NCBI RefSeq assembly: GCF_014779795.1
Contig: NZ_JACXZS010000001.1
Span: 558,001-622,000, forward strand
From: Microbacterium helvum
GTDB lineage: Bacteria; Actinomycetota; Actinomycetes; Actinomycetales; Microbacteriaceae
Direction of reading: 5' to 3'
Length of the DNA: 64,000 bases
The notes below the pieces were generated by a model. That model made no database searches and was not told where the DNA came from. It saw only the letters and a list, made by a program, of their open reading frames with translations. Made by a program: the position numbers and the translations under genes. Numbering within the stretch: the first letter of the stretch is position 1; each line of letters begins with the position of its first letter. Of this stretch, positions 33,683 to 42,944 are shown piece after piece.

Positions 33683-34819
33683 TCACCCGAGTGCGCGGGC
33701 GAGCTGCGCGCCGGCCGCGGTGAGCCATCGCACCGGTTCGCCCATCGCCCCCTCGCCCGATCCCGCGAGCGCCGTGAGAGAGGCGGTCGCGGCGAAGCCC
33801 GAGACATCGGCGTCAGACGCGATGCGGCCCGCGACGAGGGCGACCGGCACGCCCGCCGCGGCGGCGAGCGCGCCGACGTGAGCGGGCACCTTGCCCGCGG
33901 CCGACTGCCCGTCGTACGAGCCTTCGCCGGTGAGGACGATGGATGCCGCACCGATCGCGTCGCCCAGCCCCACCAGTTGCGCGACCGCCGCCGATCCGGG
34001 CACGAGCTGTGCGCCCCATGCCAGCAGCCCGAAGCCGGTGCCGCCGGCCGCGCCTGCGCCGGCGGCATCCCGGTCCGCTCCCGGTGCGGCCTCGGCGATC
34101 GCGTCAGCGAACCGTTCGAGGGCTGCGTCGAGCGCCGCGACGTCGGAGGGCGACGCCCCCTTCTGCGGGCCGAACACTGCGGCGGCACCGCGTGCCCCGA
34201 GCAGCGGGTTCGTCACGTCGCTCAGCACGGTCACTCCGCCGGCGGGCAGCGCGGCGAGCGCCGACAGGTCGACGGTCGCGACATCCGCGAGCCCCCGCGC
34301 GCCGTCGACGATCGGCTGCCCGGCCGCGTCGGCGAATCGCGCCCCGAGAGCCGTGAGCATGCCGGCGCCGCCATCTGTGGACGAGCTCGACCCGATGCCC
34401 AGCACGAGTCGCGACACCCCGTGGTCGAGGGCGGCGGCGATGGCCTGGCCGAAGCCGCGCGTGTGCGCATCGAAGGGACGCAGCCTCGGCGGCGTGCCGA
34501 GCATCTCGATGCCGCTCGTGCTCGCGAGTTCGACGACGCCGGTGCCGCCCGGAGTCCCGGGCGTCGGAGGCAGCAGCACCCACGAGGCCGCCACGTCGAG
34601 GCCTTCCGGGCCGGTGACGGTCACGGACATGCGGCGCGCGCCCGGCACGGCGGCGGCGAACGCGGCGACCGTGCCTTCGCCGCCGTCGGCCATGGGCAGC
34701 AGCCGCAGAGCATCGGACGGACGTTCAGTGCGCCAACCCGCCGCCAGGGCCTCGGCGACGGCTGCCGCGGCGACGGTGCCCTTGAACGAATCCGGGGCGA
34801 TCACGACAGTGTGGGCCAT
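33683..34819 (-). CDS. garK: Glycerate kinase (type I, GarK/GlxK family)
   Basis: 378 residues. VVIAPDSFKGTVAAAAVAEA at the N-terminus and LPMADGGEGTV are signature sequences of type I glycerate kinases, with GIGSSSSTDGGAGML and LTGEGSYDGQSAAGK further on. It phosphorylates D-glycerate, an end product of aldarate or glyoxylate routes. A LacI-type operator-like site (34838-34853) lies just upstream in the divergent gap with the ThuA-like gene. Confidence 0.93.
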   Translation of the reverse strand: MAHTVVIAPDSFKGTVAAAAVAEALAAGWRTERPSDALRLLPMADGGEGTVAAFAAAVPGARRMSVTVTGPEGLDVAASWVLLPPTPGTPGGTGVVELASTSGIEMLGTPPRLRPFDAHTRGFGQAIAAALDHGVSRLVLGIGSSSSTDGGAGMLTALGARFADAAGQPIVDGARGLADVATVDLSALAALPAGGVTVLSDVTNPLLGARGAAAVFGPQKGASPSDVAALDAALERFADAIAEAAPGADRDAAGAGAAGGTGFGLLAWGAQLVPGSAAVAQLVGLGDAIGAASIVLTGEGSYDGQSAAGKVPAHVGALAAAAGVPVALVAGRIASDADVSGFAATASLTALAGSGEGAMGEPVRWLTAAGAQLARALG

Positions 34820-34837
34820 GCGTATTCCTCCTGCGGC

Positions 34838-34853
34838 GGGAAAGCGTTATCCT
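34838..34853. promoter_or_regulatory. LacI-type operator-like site
   Basis: GGGAAAGCGTTATCCT matches the LacI-type core with one change (GTTATC for GTTTCC) between the divergent glycerate kinase and ThuA-like genes; it ends 7 bp before the ATG at 34861. Confidence 0.55.
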
Positions 34854-34860
34854 GCAGAAC

Positions 34861-35547
34861 ATGGTACCCACGGATCGGTCTGCAACCGAGGCTCCCCGCG
34901 TCGTCATCGCCACCGGAACCGGTCGCTACGCCGACCCCTGGCATCCATTCTCGGCGACGTCCTCCCGGATCTCCGACATCCTGCGCGCCGACGGCTGGGA
35001 GGCCGTCATCGACGAGGACGTCGACCATGCGCTCGCCCATCTGGAGGGCGCGGACCTGCTCATCGTCAACGCCGGCGACCCCTGGCGGGACGGAGGCGCT
35101 CCGCACGCCGACGCCGCAGCCGAGGCCGGGCTCGCCGCGGCGATCGCGCGCGGCATCGGGCTGATCGGCGTCCACGCGGCGCTGTCGAGCCTGCGCGACC
35201 ACCCCGCGTGGCGCAAGGCGATCGGGGGCGAGTGGGTTCCGGGTACCTCGTGGCACCCGCCGATCGGCGAGGCCCGCGTGCGCGTCGTCGACGCCGACCA
35301 CGACATCACCGGCGACGCCGCACACCTCGACGTGTTCGACGAGCGCTACAGCGACCTGATCGTCGATCCGGGCGCCCGTGTGCTCGCCGTGCACGACGTC
35401 GACGGCGCCGAGCACGCCGCGGTATGGGTCCGCGAGCAGCCGACGCGCTGCGTCGTCTCGTCGCTCGGCCACGACGAACGCGCGTACGACTCCCCCGCCG
35501 TGGCCGCCCTGCTGCAGCGCGCCGCCCGCTGGGCCGCCCGCGTCTGA
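34861..35547 (+). CDS. ThuA-like (class I glutaminase-like fold) protein
   Basis: 228 residues with the ThuA pattern: VVIATGTGRYADPWHPF near the start, LLIVNAGDPW, GLIGVHAALSSL, GGEWVPGTSWHPP and CVVSSLGHDERAYDSP. ThuA proteins are linked to disaccharide (trehalose, sucrose) use via 3-keto intermediates, usually beside Gfo/Idh dehydrogenases; here no such gene is adjacent, though two are in the window. ATG 34861, with the operator-like site immediately upstream. Catalytic activity of the family is poorly defined. Confidence 0.82.
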   Translation: MVPTDRSATEAPRVVIATGTGRYADPWHPFSATSSRISDILRADGWEAVIDEDVDHALAHLEGADLLIVNAGDPWRDGGAPHADAAAEAGLAAAIARGIGLIGVHAALSSLRDHPAWRKAIGGEWVPGTSWHPPIGEARVRVVDADHDITGDAAHLDVFDERYSDLIVDPGARVLAVHDVDGAEHAAVWVREQPTRCVVSSLGHDERAYDSPAVAALLQRAARWAARV

Positions 35548-35599
35548 GCGGCCCCTGCGACAGGCAACAGCGCGGCCTCGGCGTGCCGCATCCATCGCA

Positions 35600-35680
35600 T
35601 CCTCGACTGAGGACGTGAGCCGGATCGCGGGCCGTAGCGCCTGATCCGCTCCGCAGCCCGGCAGATCTCCTCAGCTGAGG
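35600..35680. repeat. Two CCTC-CTGAGG near-palindromes before galE
   Basis: CCTCGACTGAGG (35600-35611) and the perfect palindrome CCTCAGCTGAGG (35669-35680) lie about 70 bp apart in the 279-bp gap between the ThuA-like gene and galE. They could be paired regulator sites. Nothing else is seen in this gap. Confidence 0.45.
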
Positions 35681-35826
35681 GAGCACGAGGATGCCGCCGC
35701 CCGGGGCTCCCCGGCGCGGCCTCGGAATCGGCACGCAGACAGGCATCCGAACCGCCCCGGGACGAGGCATCCATCCGCACCCGGCACAATGGAACGCGAA
35801 ACCCGCCCCCGACCCGACGGAGTGAC

Positions 35827-36804
35827 ATGTCCTGGCTCGTGACCGGAGGCGCCGGCTACATCGGCGCCCACATCGTCCGCGCGCTCGCCGATGCGGGCCT
35901 GGCGTCCGTCGTCGTCGACGACCTCTCCAGCGGACACGCCGAGTTCGTGCCCGAGGGCGTCCCGTTCGTGAACGGCTCGATCCTCGACACCGCGCTCGTC
36001 GAGAGCACGCTGCGCGAGCACGGCGTCGTGGGCGTCATCCACCTGGCCGGGTTCAAGTACGCCGGCGTCTCGGTGCAGCGCCCGCTGCACACGTACGCGC
36101 AGAACGTCGAGGGCACCCGCTCGCTGCTGGAGGCCATGCAGGCCGCCGCGGTGTCGAACCTCGTCTTCTCGTCATCGGCTGCGGTCTACGGGACCCCCGA
36201 CGTGCCGCTCGTGACCGAGGACCTGCCCAAGCGCCCCGCCTCGCCCTACGGCGAGTCGAAGCTCATCGGCGAGTGGCTCATCCGCGACCAGGGCATCGCG
36301 ACCGCCGACACGCAGCACCCGCTGCGCCACACCGCGCTGCGCTACTTCAACGTCGTCGGATCGGGCGACCCGTCGGTGTACGACACGAGCCCGCACAACC
36401 TGTTCCCGCTCGTGTTCGAGGCGCTGATCGAGGGCCGCACACCGCGGATCAACGGCGACGACTACAACACCCCCGACGGCACCAATGTGCGCGACTACGT
36501 GCACGTCGCCGACATCGCGGCCGCCCACGTGGCCGCGGCGAAGCGTCTGCTGGCCGGCGAGCCCCTCGAGCCGGCCTACAACCTCGGCTCGCAGAACGGT
36601 CTGAGCGTGCGCGAGATCATGGACGCCATGGCGCGCGTCACCGGCATCGACTTCACCCCCGAGATCGCGCCCCGCCGCCCCGGCGACCCCGACCGCATCG
36701 TCGCCACCGGCGAGCTCGCCGCGCGCGACCTGGACTGGAAGAACCGCTACACCGTCGACGAGATGGTCCGCACCGGCTGGGAGGCCCGCCGCAACGCCGG
36801 CTGA
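35827..36804 (+). CDS. galE: UDP-glucose 4-epimerase
   Basis: 325 residues. NAD-binding VTGGAGYIGAHIVRAL, HLAGFKYAGVSVQRP, catalytic Ser in SSSAAVYG and Tyr-Lys in SPYGESK, then NGDDYNTPDGTNVRDYVHV, all typical of GalE. It interconverts UDP-galactose and UDP-glucose and completes the Leloir pathway with galT and galK about 2.2 kb downstream. The 2.2-kb separation is filled by a lower-GC gene pair and a LacI regulator. ATG 35827. Confidence 0.95.
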   Translation: MSWLVTGGAGYIGAHIVRALADAGLASVVVDDLSSGHAEFVPEGVPFVNGSILDTALVESTLREHGVVGVIHLAGFKYAGVSVQRPLHTYAQNVEGTRSLLEAMQAAAVSNLVFSSSAAVYGTPDVPLVTEDLPKRPASPYGESKLIGEWLIRDQGIATADTQHPLRHTALRYFNVVGSGDPSVYDTSPHNLFPLVFEALIEGRTPRINGDDYNTPDGTNVRDYVHVADIAAAHVAAAKRLLAGEPLEPAYNLGSQNGLSVREIMDAMARVTGIDFTPEIAPRRPGDPDRIVATGELAARDLDWKNRYTVDEMVRTGWEARRNAG

Positions 36805-36821
36805 CCCCTTCGTGCGATGAC

Positions 36822-36849
36822 GGATGCCGGCGGCCGGGCGCCGGCATCC
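36822..36849. terminator. GGATGCC-type hairpin after galE
   Basis: An 11-bp stem, GGATGCCGGCG (36822-36832) with its complement (36839-36849), and a 6-nt loop between the convergent galE and lipoprotein genes. Confidence 0.7.
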
Positions 36850-36858
36850 ACTCCGCGT

Positions 36859-37473
36859 TCAGCCGTAGAGATTCGCCGGCACTTGTGGGCAGGTCGCCGT
36901 GAGGCGACCCAGATCGCTCTCAACGATCGCGATGTCTTCGTAAGGCGACCATTGCCCACCGCTCTGAAGGAACACCTGCTCACTCGGCGGCTCGGCCGAG
37001 CTCGTATACCCCTCGCGACGCAAGCATTCGAGAAGTTCGCCGGACCGGTAGTCATACAACGTTCGCAACTGTTCGATGGAGAGCGGCGTCATGTATTTCT
37101 GCTCGACCGGATACTGCATCTCACATGTGTAGATCGCGAGGTTCAGATTCTTCGCGACCGCGGCGTCGCCGGTTGGTGGGTACGAAAGCCCCTCGCCGTC
37201 GGCCGTGAACTCGACGTCGTACCCAGCCTCGCGCAGGCAGTCGCGTTGCGTCGGCGCCCACTCATCAAGCGCGATGAAGCGAACCAGGTCAACATCGGGC
37301 GGATCATCGATTCCATAGCTCGCCGCGAGTGCGCGCGCATTCTCTGCGAGGTATGCGGCGGAATCAGAGTCCTTCACCGCCGTCTGCTCGGCGGGCGCAG
37401 CGGCGCACGCCGAGCAGACGGAAACGAGGACAACACTCAACGCCGCCAAGCATCGCCATCTTACGTTCCGCAA
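36859..37473 (-). CDS. Putative lipoprotein of unknown function
   Basis: 204 residues. An N-terminal signal peptide with hydrophobic core CLAALSVVLVSV ends in a lipobox-like VCSAC, followed by acidic mature sequence with four Cys (RDCLREAGY, IYTCEMQYP, LLECLRREGY, ATCPQVP). I do not recognise the family. Base composition is visibly lower in GC than neighbouring genes (sampled lines near 52-55% against about 70%), suggesting recent acquisition. Its start overlaps the end of the small secreted protein gene by 13 bp, so the two are co-translated and probably act together. Confidence 0.75.
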   Translation of the reverse strand: MRNVRWRCLAALSVVLVSVCSACAAAPAEQTAVKDSDSAAYLAENARALAASYGIDDPPDVDLVRFIALDEWAPTQRDCLREAGYDVEFTADGEGLSYPPTGDAAVAKNLNLAIYTCEMQYPVEQKYMTPLSIEQLRTLYDYRSGELLECLRREGYTSSAEPPSEQVFLQSGGQWSPYEDIAIVESDLGRLTATCPQVPANLYG

Positions 37474-37793
37474 TACGCCGTCCCGATCTGGATGTCGCCA
37501 CCGATTCCCGTCAAGAACGTCCTCCAGTCGGGGACGCTGGTGCCGTGATTAGTCCATCGGTAGGTGTACGTGGAACCATTGTTCCACGACCCGTAGACGG
37601 TGACGCCGGACTGATGGTTGACCTGACCTGTCGCCTTCGACTGAACGTTGACGTAGGGTTGCGGCGGGGTTCCGCATGTCTTCGCGCCGCCGCTGAAGCT
37701 CGTCGCGGCCGATGCCGTTGTGGCCGCCCCTCCCATTGCGAGCGCGGCCGCGAGCAGCAATGCTATGCCTGCGCGCGAATGCATCTTCTTCAT
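37461..37793 (-). CDS. Small secreted protein of unknown function
   Basis: 110 residues. MKKMHSRAGIALLLAAALA starts a typical signal peptide with a cleavage site near TASAA. The mature part is about 80 residues, rich in Gly/Ser/Thr/Tyr/Trp, with two Cys each in a CGT context (KTCGT near its start, AYCGT at the very end), suggesting one disulfide. ATG 37793 is chosen over ATG 37892 because GAGGGA lies just before it and the signal peptide begins there. Lower GC than the surroundings. Bacteriocin-like in size, but no known family was recognised. Confidence 0.7.
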   Translation of the reverse strand: MKKMHSRAGIALLLAAALAMGGAATTASAATSFSGGAKTCGTPPQPYVNVQSKATGQVNHQSGVTVYGSWNNGSTYTYRWTNHGTSVPDWRTFLTGIGGDIQIGTAYCGT

Positions 37794-37898
37794 TCGAACT
37801 CCCTCGAGATTTGGCCTGGTCGTGGTCACCATCCTTGGGGGGGCGTCGCCTTGGTTGTCAACGCCTGACAAGCAGAACATCTGCAAGAACATCCGCTC

Positions 37899-38912
37899 CT
37901 ATTCCGAATAGCGCATGCGACCGCGCGCGGGCGCGGTGCTCTCGCGCACCACCAGCCTCGTCGGCACCGTATCGAACGCGGCCGCCGCGCCCGCCTCGAT
38001 GCCGTCGACCAGCGCCGCGACCGCGCGGGCGCCGAGCGCGTCGAAGTCTTGGCGCACGGTCGTGAGCGGCGGACGGTAGTCGGCGGCATCCGCGACGTCG
38101 TCGAAGCCGACGACACTCACATCACCCGGCACGGCGCGGCCCACCTCGGCGACGCCCCGCAGCAGCCCGAGCGCCATCTGGTCGTTCGCGGCGAACACGG
38201 CTGTCGCGCCCGCCGCAAGAAGAAGGGATGCCGCACCGTGCCCCGACGCCGCCGTCCAGTCTCCGCGCACCAGGTCGGGCACGGGAACTCCGGCCGCGTC
38301 GAGGGCGGCCCGCCAGCCGCGTTCACGCTCGGCCGCCGCGAACGAGCCGGCGGGACCGGCGAGGTGATGCACGGTGCGGTGGCCGAGGTCGAGCAGGTGC
38401 CGGACGGCCGATTCGGCTCCCCCGGCGTGATCGGTGACGACGACACCGAAGCGCTCGTCGCGGGGCGAGTCGACGACCACGAGCCGCAGTCCGGCCGTCC
38501 GCAGGTCGGAATCACGCACGCGCCCGGTCGCCTCATTCAGCACGATCGCGCCATCGACGCCCTGGTCGGCGAGCCGTTCGAAGGCGCCGGCCACAGACGC
38601 TTCGGGGCCGAGCGTCACGACCGTGAGAGCGTAGCCGCGCGAGGCCGCGGCATCCGCCACCGCCTGCAGCATGCGCGAGTTCCCGACCGACGCGAGCGTC
38701 GACACGACCAGGCCGAGCGTCTGGGTGCGCCCGGTGCGCAGCGCGCGCGCAGCCCGGTGGGGGCGGTAGCCGAGCTCGGCCATCGCGGTCTCGACGCGGG
38801 CGCGGGTCTCGGGATCGACGCGCGGGCTGCCGTTGACGACGCGCGACACCGTCTGTCCCGAGACACCCGCGCGCTCGGCGACGTCGGCCATCGAGACGCG
38901 CCTGTCCACCAT
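37899..38912 (-). CDS. LacI-family transcriptional regulator (GalR-like)
   Basis: 337 residues from ATG 38912 (GAAAGGTG ribosome site). Helix-turn-helix MADVAERAGVSGQTVSRVVN, then LRTGRTQTLGLVVST, and a ligand domain with SVVGFDDVADAADYRPPLT and TTVRQDFDALG. It is divergent from galT-galK with an operator-like palindrome of a different type (TGTTGAC-GCTAACA) in between, consistent with a galactose repressor. The frame is open to 39005, but the extension is Arg-rich, unconserved and would overlap the promoter region. Confidence 0.9.
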   Translation of the reverse strand: MVDRRVSMADVAERAGVSGQTVSRVVNGSPRVDPETRARVETAMAELGYRPHRAARALRTGRTQTLGLVVSTLASVGNSRMLQAVADAAASRGYALTVVTLGPEASVAGAFERLADQGVDGAIVLNEATGRVRDSDLRTAGLRLVVVDSPRDERFGVVVTDHAGGAESAVRHLLDLGHRTVHHLAGPAGSFAAAERERGWRAALDAAGVPVPDLVRGDWTAASGHGAASLLLAAGATAVFAANDQMALGLLRGVAEVGRAVPGDVSVVGFDDVADAADYRPPLTTVRQDFDALGARAVAALVDGIEAGAAAAFDTVPTRLVVRESTAPARGRMRYSE

Positions 38913-39008
38913 GTGCACCTTTCTGCCGGGGCAGTGCCGCTCAGCTCGGCCGGCGGCATCCACACCTCTCCGACGGCGGGCCGTTCCGAAGTCTGCGGGC
39001 GCCATCCG

Positions 39009-39041
39009 ATGTTGACGCTAACATAGCGCCTTGATTAGCAT
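39009..39041 (+). promoter_or_regulatory. galTK promoter with GalR-type operator, leaderless
   Basis: ATGTTGACGCTAACAT (39009-39024) is a near-palindrome that overlaps the -35-like TTGACG (39012-39017). After an 18-bp spacer TAGCAT (39036-39041) is the -10, ending 6 nt before the GTG start of galT at 39048, so the transcript is probably leaderless. A repressor on the palindrome would block the -35. Confidence 0.7.
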
Positions 39042-39047
39042 GTTGAC

Positions 39048-40229
39048 GTGAACACACCTGAGTCCGGGACGGATCCCGTCGTGCTCGGCGCCGGCGTCGT
39101 CAAGCGCCCGACGCGCCTGGCAGACGGGCGCGAGCTGATCTATTACGACGACCCCGACACGACGCTCGGGCCGGAGCGGGCGATCGATGCCCGCGAGCTC
39201 GGACCGCGACCCGAGACCGCCACGATGCGCCGCGACGTCCTCACCGGCGACTGGGTGTCGATCGCCGCGGCGCGCCAGAACCGCGCCTTCCTGCCGCCCG
39301 CCGAGCTCGACCCGCTCGCGCCGCAGACGCCCACCAACCCCTCCGAGATCCCCTCGCGCTACGACGTCGCGGTGTTCGAGAACAAGTCGCCGTCGTTCGG
39401 GCCCGCGCTCGCGGAGGCCCTCGGCGACGCGCCGGCCGCAGCCGATGCCCCGCACGGCCTCGACGACCTCGACGCGCCCGGCCTCGGCCGCACGCGTACG
39501 AGCGTCGGCCGCTGCGAGGTCGTGTGCTTCAGCCCCGAGCACTCCGGATCATTCGGATCGCTCACCCAGACCCGCGCGCGCACCGTCATCGAAGCGTGGG
39601 CCGATCGCACCGCGGCACTGTCGGCGCTGCCGGGCATCGAGCAGGTGTTCCCGTTCGAGAACCGCGGCGAGGCCATCGGCGTCACGCTCCCCCACCCGCA
39701 CGGGCAGATCTACGCCTACCCGTACATCACGCCGCGCACGACGAGCCTGCTGGCCTCGATCGACCGCGAAGGCCCCGACCTTTTCGCGCGCATCCTCGAC
39801 TTCGAGCGCGCGGGCGACCGCGTGATCCTCGCGGGCGAGCACTGGACGGCGTTCGTGCCGTTCGCCGCTCGGTGGCCGATCGAGATCCACCTGCTGCCGC
39901 ACCGGCACGTCGCCGACTTCGCCGAGACCACGGGCGCCGAGCGCGACGAGCTCGCGCCCCTGTACCTGCGCCTGCTGCGCGGCGTCGACGCGCTCTACGA
40001 CTCTCCGACGCCGTACATCGCGGCGTGGCACCAGGCGCCGGTGCACCGCGGCCGCGACACGGCCCGCCTGCACCTGCAGCTGACGTCGCCGCGCCGCGCC
40101 GCCGACAAGCTCAAGTTCCTCGCCGGATCCGAGGCCGCCATGGGCGCCTGGATCGGCGACATCCCGCCCGAGGCGGCCGCCGCGAAGCTGCGCGAGGCTG
40201 TCGAAACCATCCCCGAGGAGACCCTGTGA
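39048..40229 (+). CDS. galT: Galactose-1-phosphate uridylyltransferase
   Basis: 393 residues. The catalytic HPHGQ motif lies in TLPHPHGQIYAYPY, with FENRGEAIG before it and AWHQAPVHRG, in which the Zn/structural His region lies, after it. It transfers UMP from UDP-glucose to galactose 1-phosphate. GTG 39048 has no Shine-Dalgarno sequence and follows a -10 element directly. The stop overlaps galK by 4 bp (GTGA). Confidence 0.95.
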   Translation: MNTPESGTDPVVLGAGVVKRPTRLADGRELIYYDDPDTTLGPERAIDARELGPRPETATMRRDVLTGDWVSIAAARQNRAFLPPAELDPLAPQTPTNPSEIPSRYDVAVFENKSPSFGPALAEALGDAPAAADAPHGLDDLDAPGLGRTRTSVGRCEVVCFSPEHSGSFGSLTQTRARTVIEAWADRTAALSALPGIEQVFPFENRGEAIGVTLPHPHGQIYAYPYITPRTTSLLASIDREGPDLFARILDFERAGDRVILAGEHWTAFVPFAARWPIEIHLLPHRHVADFAETTGAERDELAPLYLRLLRGVDALYDSPTPYIAAWHQAPVHRGRDTARLHLQLTSPRRAADKLKFLAGSEAAMGAWIGDIPPEAAAAKLREAVETIPEETL

Positions 40230-41425
40230 CCGCCGCCATCGCCCGCAACACGATCGATGCCGCCCGCGCGCTGTTCGCCGAGCGCTTCGACGCCGAGCCC
40301 GTCGGCACATGGTCATCGCCCGGCCGCGTCAACCTGATCGGCGAGCACACCGACTACAACGACGGCTTCGTGCTGCCGTTCGCGATCCAGCACCGCACGC
40401 ACGTGGCGCTCGCGCCGCGCACCGACGGCGTGTTCCGCGTGCGCGTGGCGTCGACGTTCGACGACACGACCGCCGAGGTCGCACTCGATGCGCTGGACGT
40501 CGTCTTCCCCGACCAGCGTGACGACGTGCCCGAATGGGCGCGGTACCCCCTGGGCGTCGCGTGGGCGCTGCTGGCGGCATCCGGAACCGATCCCGCCGAC
40601 GTGACCGGCGTCGACCTCGCGTTCGCGTCCGATGTCCCGGTGGGCGCCGGGCTCTCGTCGTCGGCGGCGATCGAGGGCGCGACGGCCGTCGCGCTCGCCG
40701 ACACGTGGGGCCTGGAGCTCGACCGCGTCGCCCTCGCGAAGATCGGTCGCCGCGCCGAGAACGAGGCCGTCGGAGCACCGACCGGCATCATGGACCAGAT
40801 GGCGTCGCTGCTCGGCCGCCCCGACGCCGCGATCTTCCTCGACTGCCGGTCGCTGCAGGCCGAGGTGGTCGACCTGGGCTTCGCCGAGGCCGGGCTGGAG
40901 CTCGTCGTCATCGACACGAACGTCAAGCACTCCCACGCGACCGGCGGGTACGGCGAGCGCCGTGCCGCCTGCGAGCGCGGAGCTGCGGCGCTGGGGGTGC
41001 CGGCGCTGCGCGACGTGTCGGTCGACGACCTGCCGCGCCTGGCCGAGCTCGTCGACGACGTCACGTTCCGCCGTGTGCGCCACGTCGTGACCGAGAACCA
41101 GCGCGTGCTCGACACCGTCCGAACGCTGCGCGAGCAGGGCCCGACCGCGATCGGCGACCTGCTCGTCGCGTCGCACGCGTCGATGCGCGACGACTTCGAG
41201 ATCTCGGTGCCCGAGCTCGACGCCGCCGTCGAGGCGGCGCTGTCGGCCGGCGCGATCGGCGCCCGCATGACCGGCGGCGGCTTCGGCGGCGCCGCGATCG
41301 CCCTCGTCGCGCACGACCGCGTCGACGCGGTGAGGGATGCCGCCACCGCCGCGTTCTCGGCGGCCGGCTTCGCGGCCCCGACGATCTTCACGGTCACGCC
41401 GTCGGTCGGGGCAGCGCGCGACTGA
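40226..41425 (+). CDS. galK: Galactokinase
   Basis: 399 residues. The galactokinase signature GRVNLIGEHTDYNDGFVLPF is at the N-terminus, the GHMP ATP-binding motif PVGAGLSSSAAIEG follows at about residue 138, and the C-terminal GHMP motif is MTGGGFGGAAIAL. It phosphorylates galactose released by the galactosidases of the first cluster. GTG 40226 overlaps the galT stop. A large repeat array follows. Confidence 0.96.
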   Translation: MTAAIARNTIDAARALFAERFDAEPVGTWSSPGRVNLIGEHTDYNDGFVLPFAIQHRTHVALAPRTDGVFRVRVASTFDDTTAEVALDALDVVFPDQRDDVPEWARYPLGVAWALLAASGTDPADVTGVDLAFASDVPVGAGLSSSAAIEGATAVALADTWGLELDRVALAKIGRRAENEAVGAPTGIMDQMASLLGRPDAAIFLDCRSLQAEVVDLGFAEAGLELVVIDTNVKHSHATGGYGERRAACERGAAALGVPALRDVSVDDLPRLAELVDDVTFRRVRHVVTENQRVLDTVRTLREQGPTAIGDLLVASHASMRDDFEISVPELDAAVEAALSAGAIGARMTGGGFGGAAIALVAHDRVDAVRDAATAAFSAAGFAAPTIFTVTPSVGAARD

Positions 41426-42784
<1,359 letters not shown>

Positions 42785-42885
42785 CCGGGACCGCGCCGCA
42801 CGGCATTCCCAATGCATGCCCCGGCCGTAGTCCGGCCGTGGCGCAGTCGGCCTGTCGAAGGTGCGCACTCGTGTCGCGAACGAGC

Positions 42886-42931
42886 GGATGCCTCGACCCG
42901 GGCCTTCACGAAGGACGGGGTCGAGGCATCC
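42886..42931. terminator. GGATGCC-type hairpin between convergent genes
   Basis: A 14-bp stem, GGATGCCTCGACCC (42886-42899) with its complement (42918-42931), enclosing an 18-nt loop, between the hydrolase pseudogene and the GH3 gene. Confidence 0.7.
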
Positions 42932-42944
42932 ACTGTTCCTGGGA

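Noticed and set aside
34861..35547. Assigning the ThuA-like protein to trehalose use
   Set aside because: No trehalose genes are nearby and ThuA relatives have several proposed roles; only the fold-level call is kept.
37461..37793. Lactococcin 972-type bacteriocin
   Set aside because: Size, signal peptide and aromatic content fit, but the characteristic spacing of Trp/Gly/His motifs of that family is not present, so the product is left as unknown.
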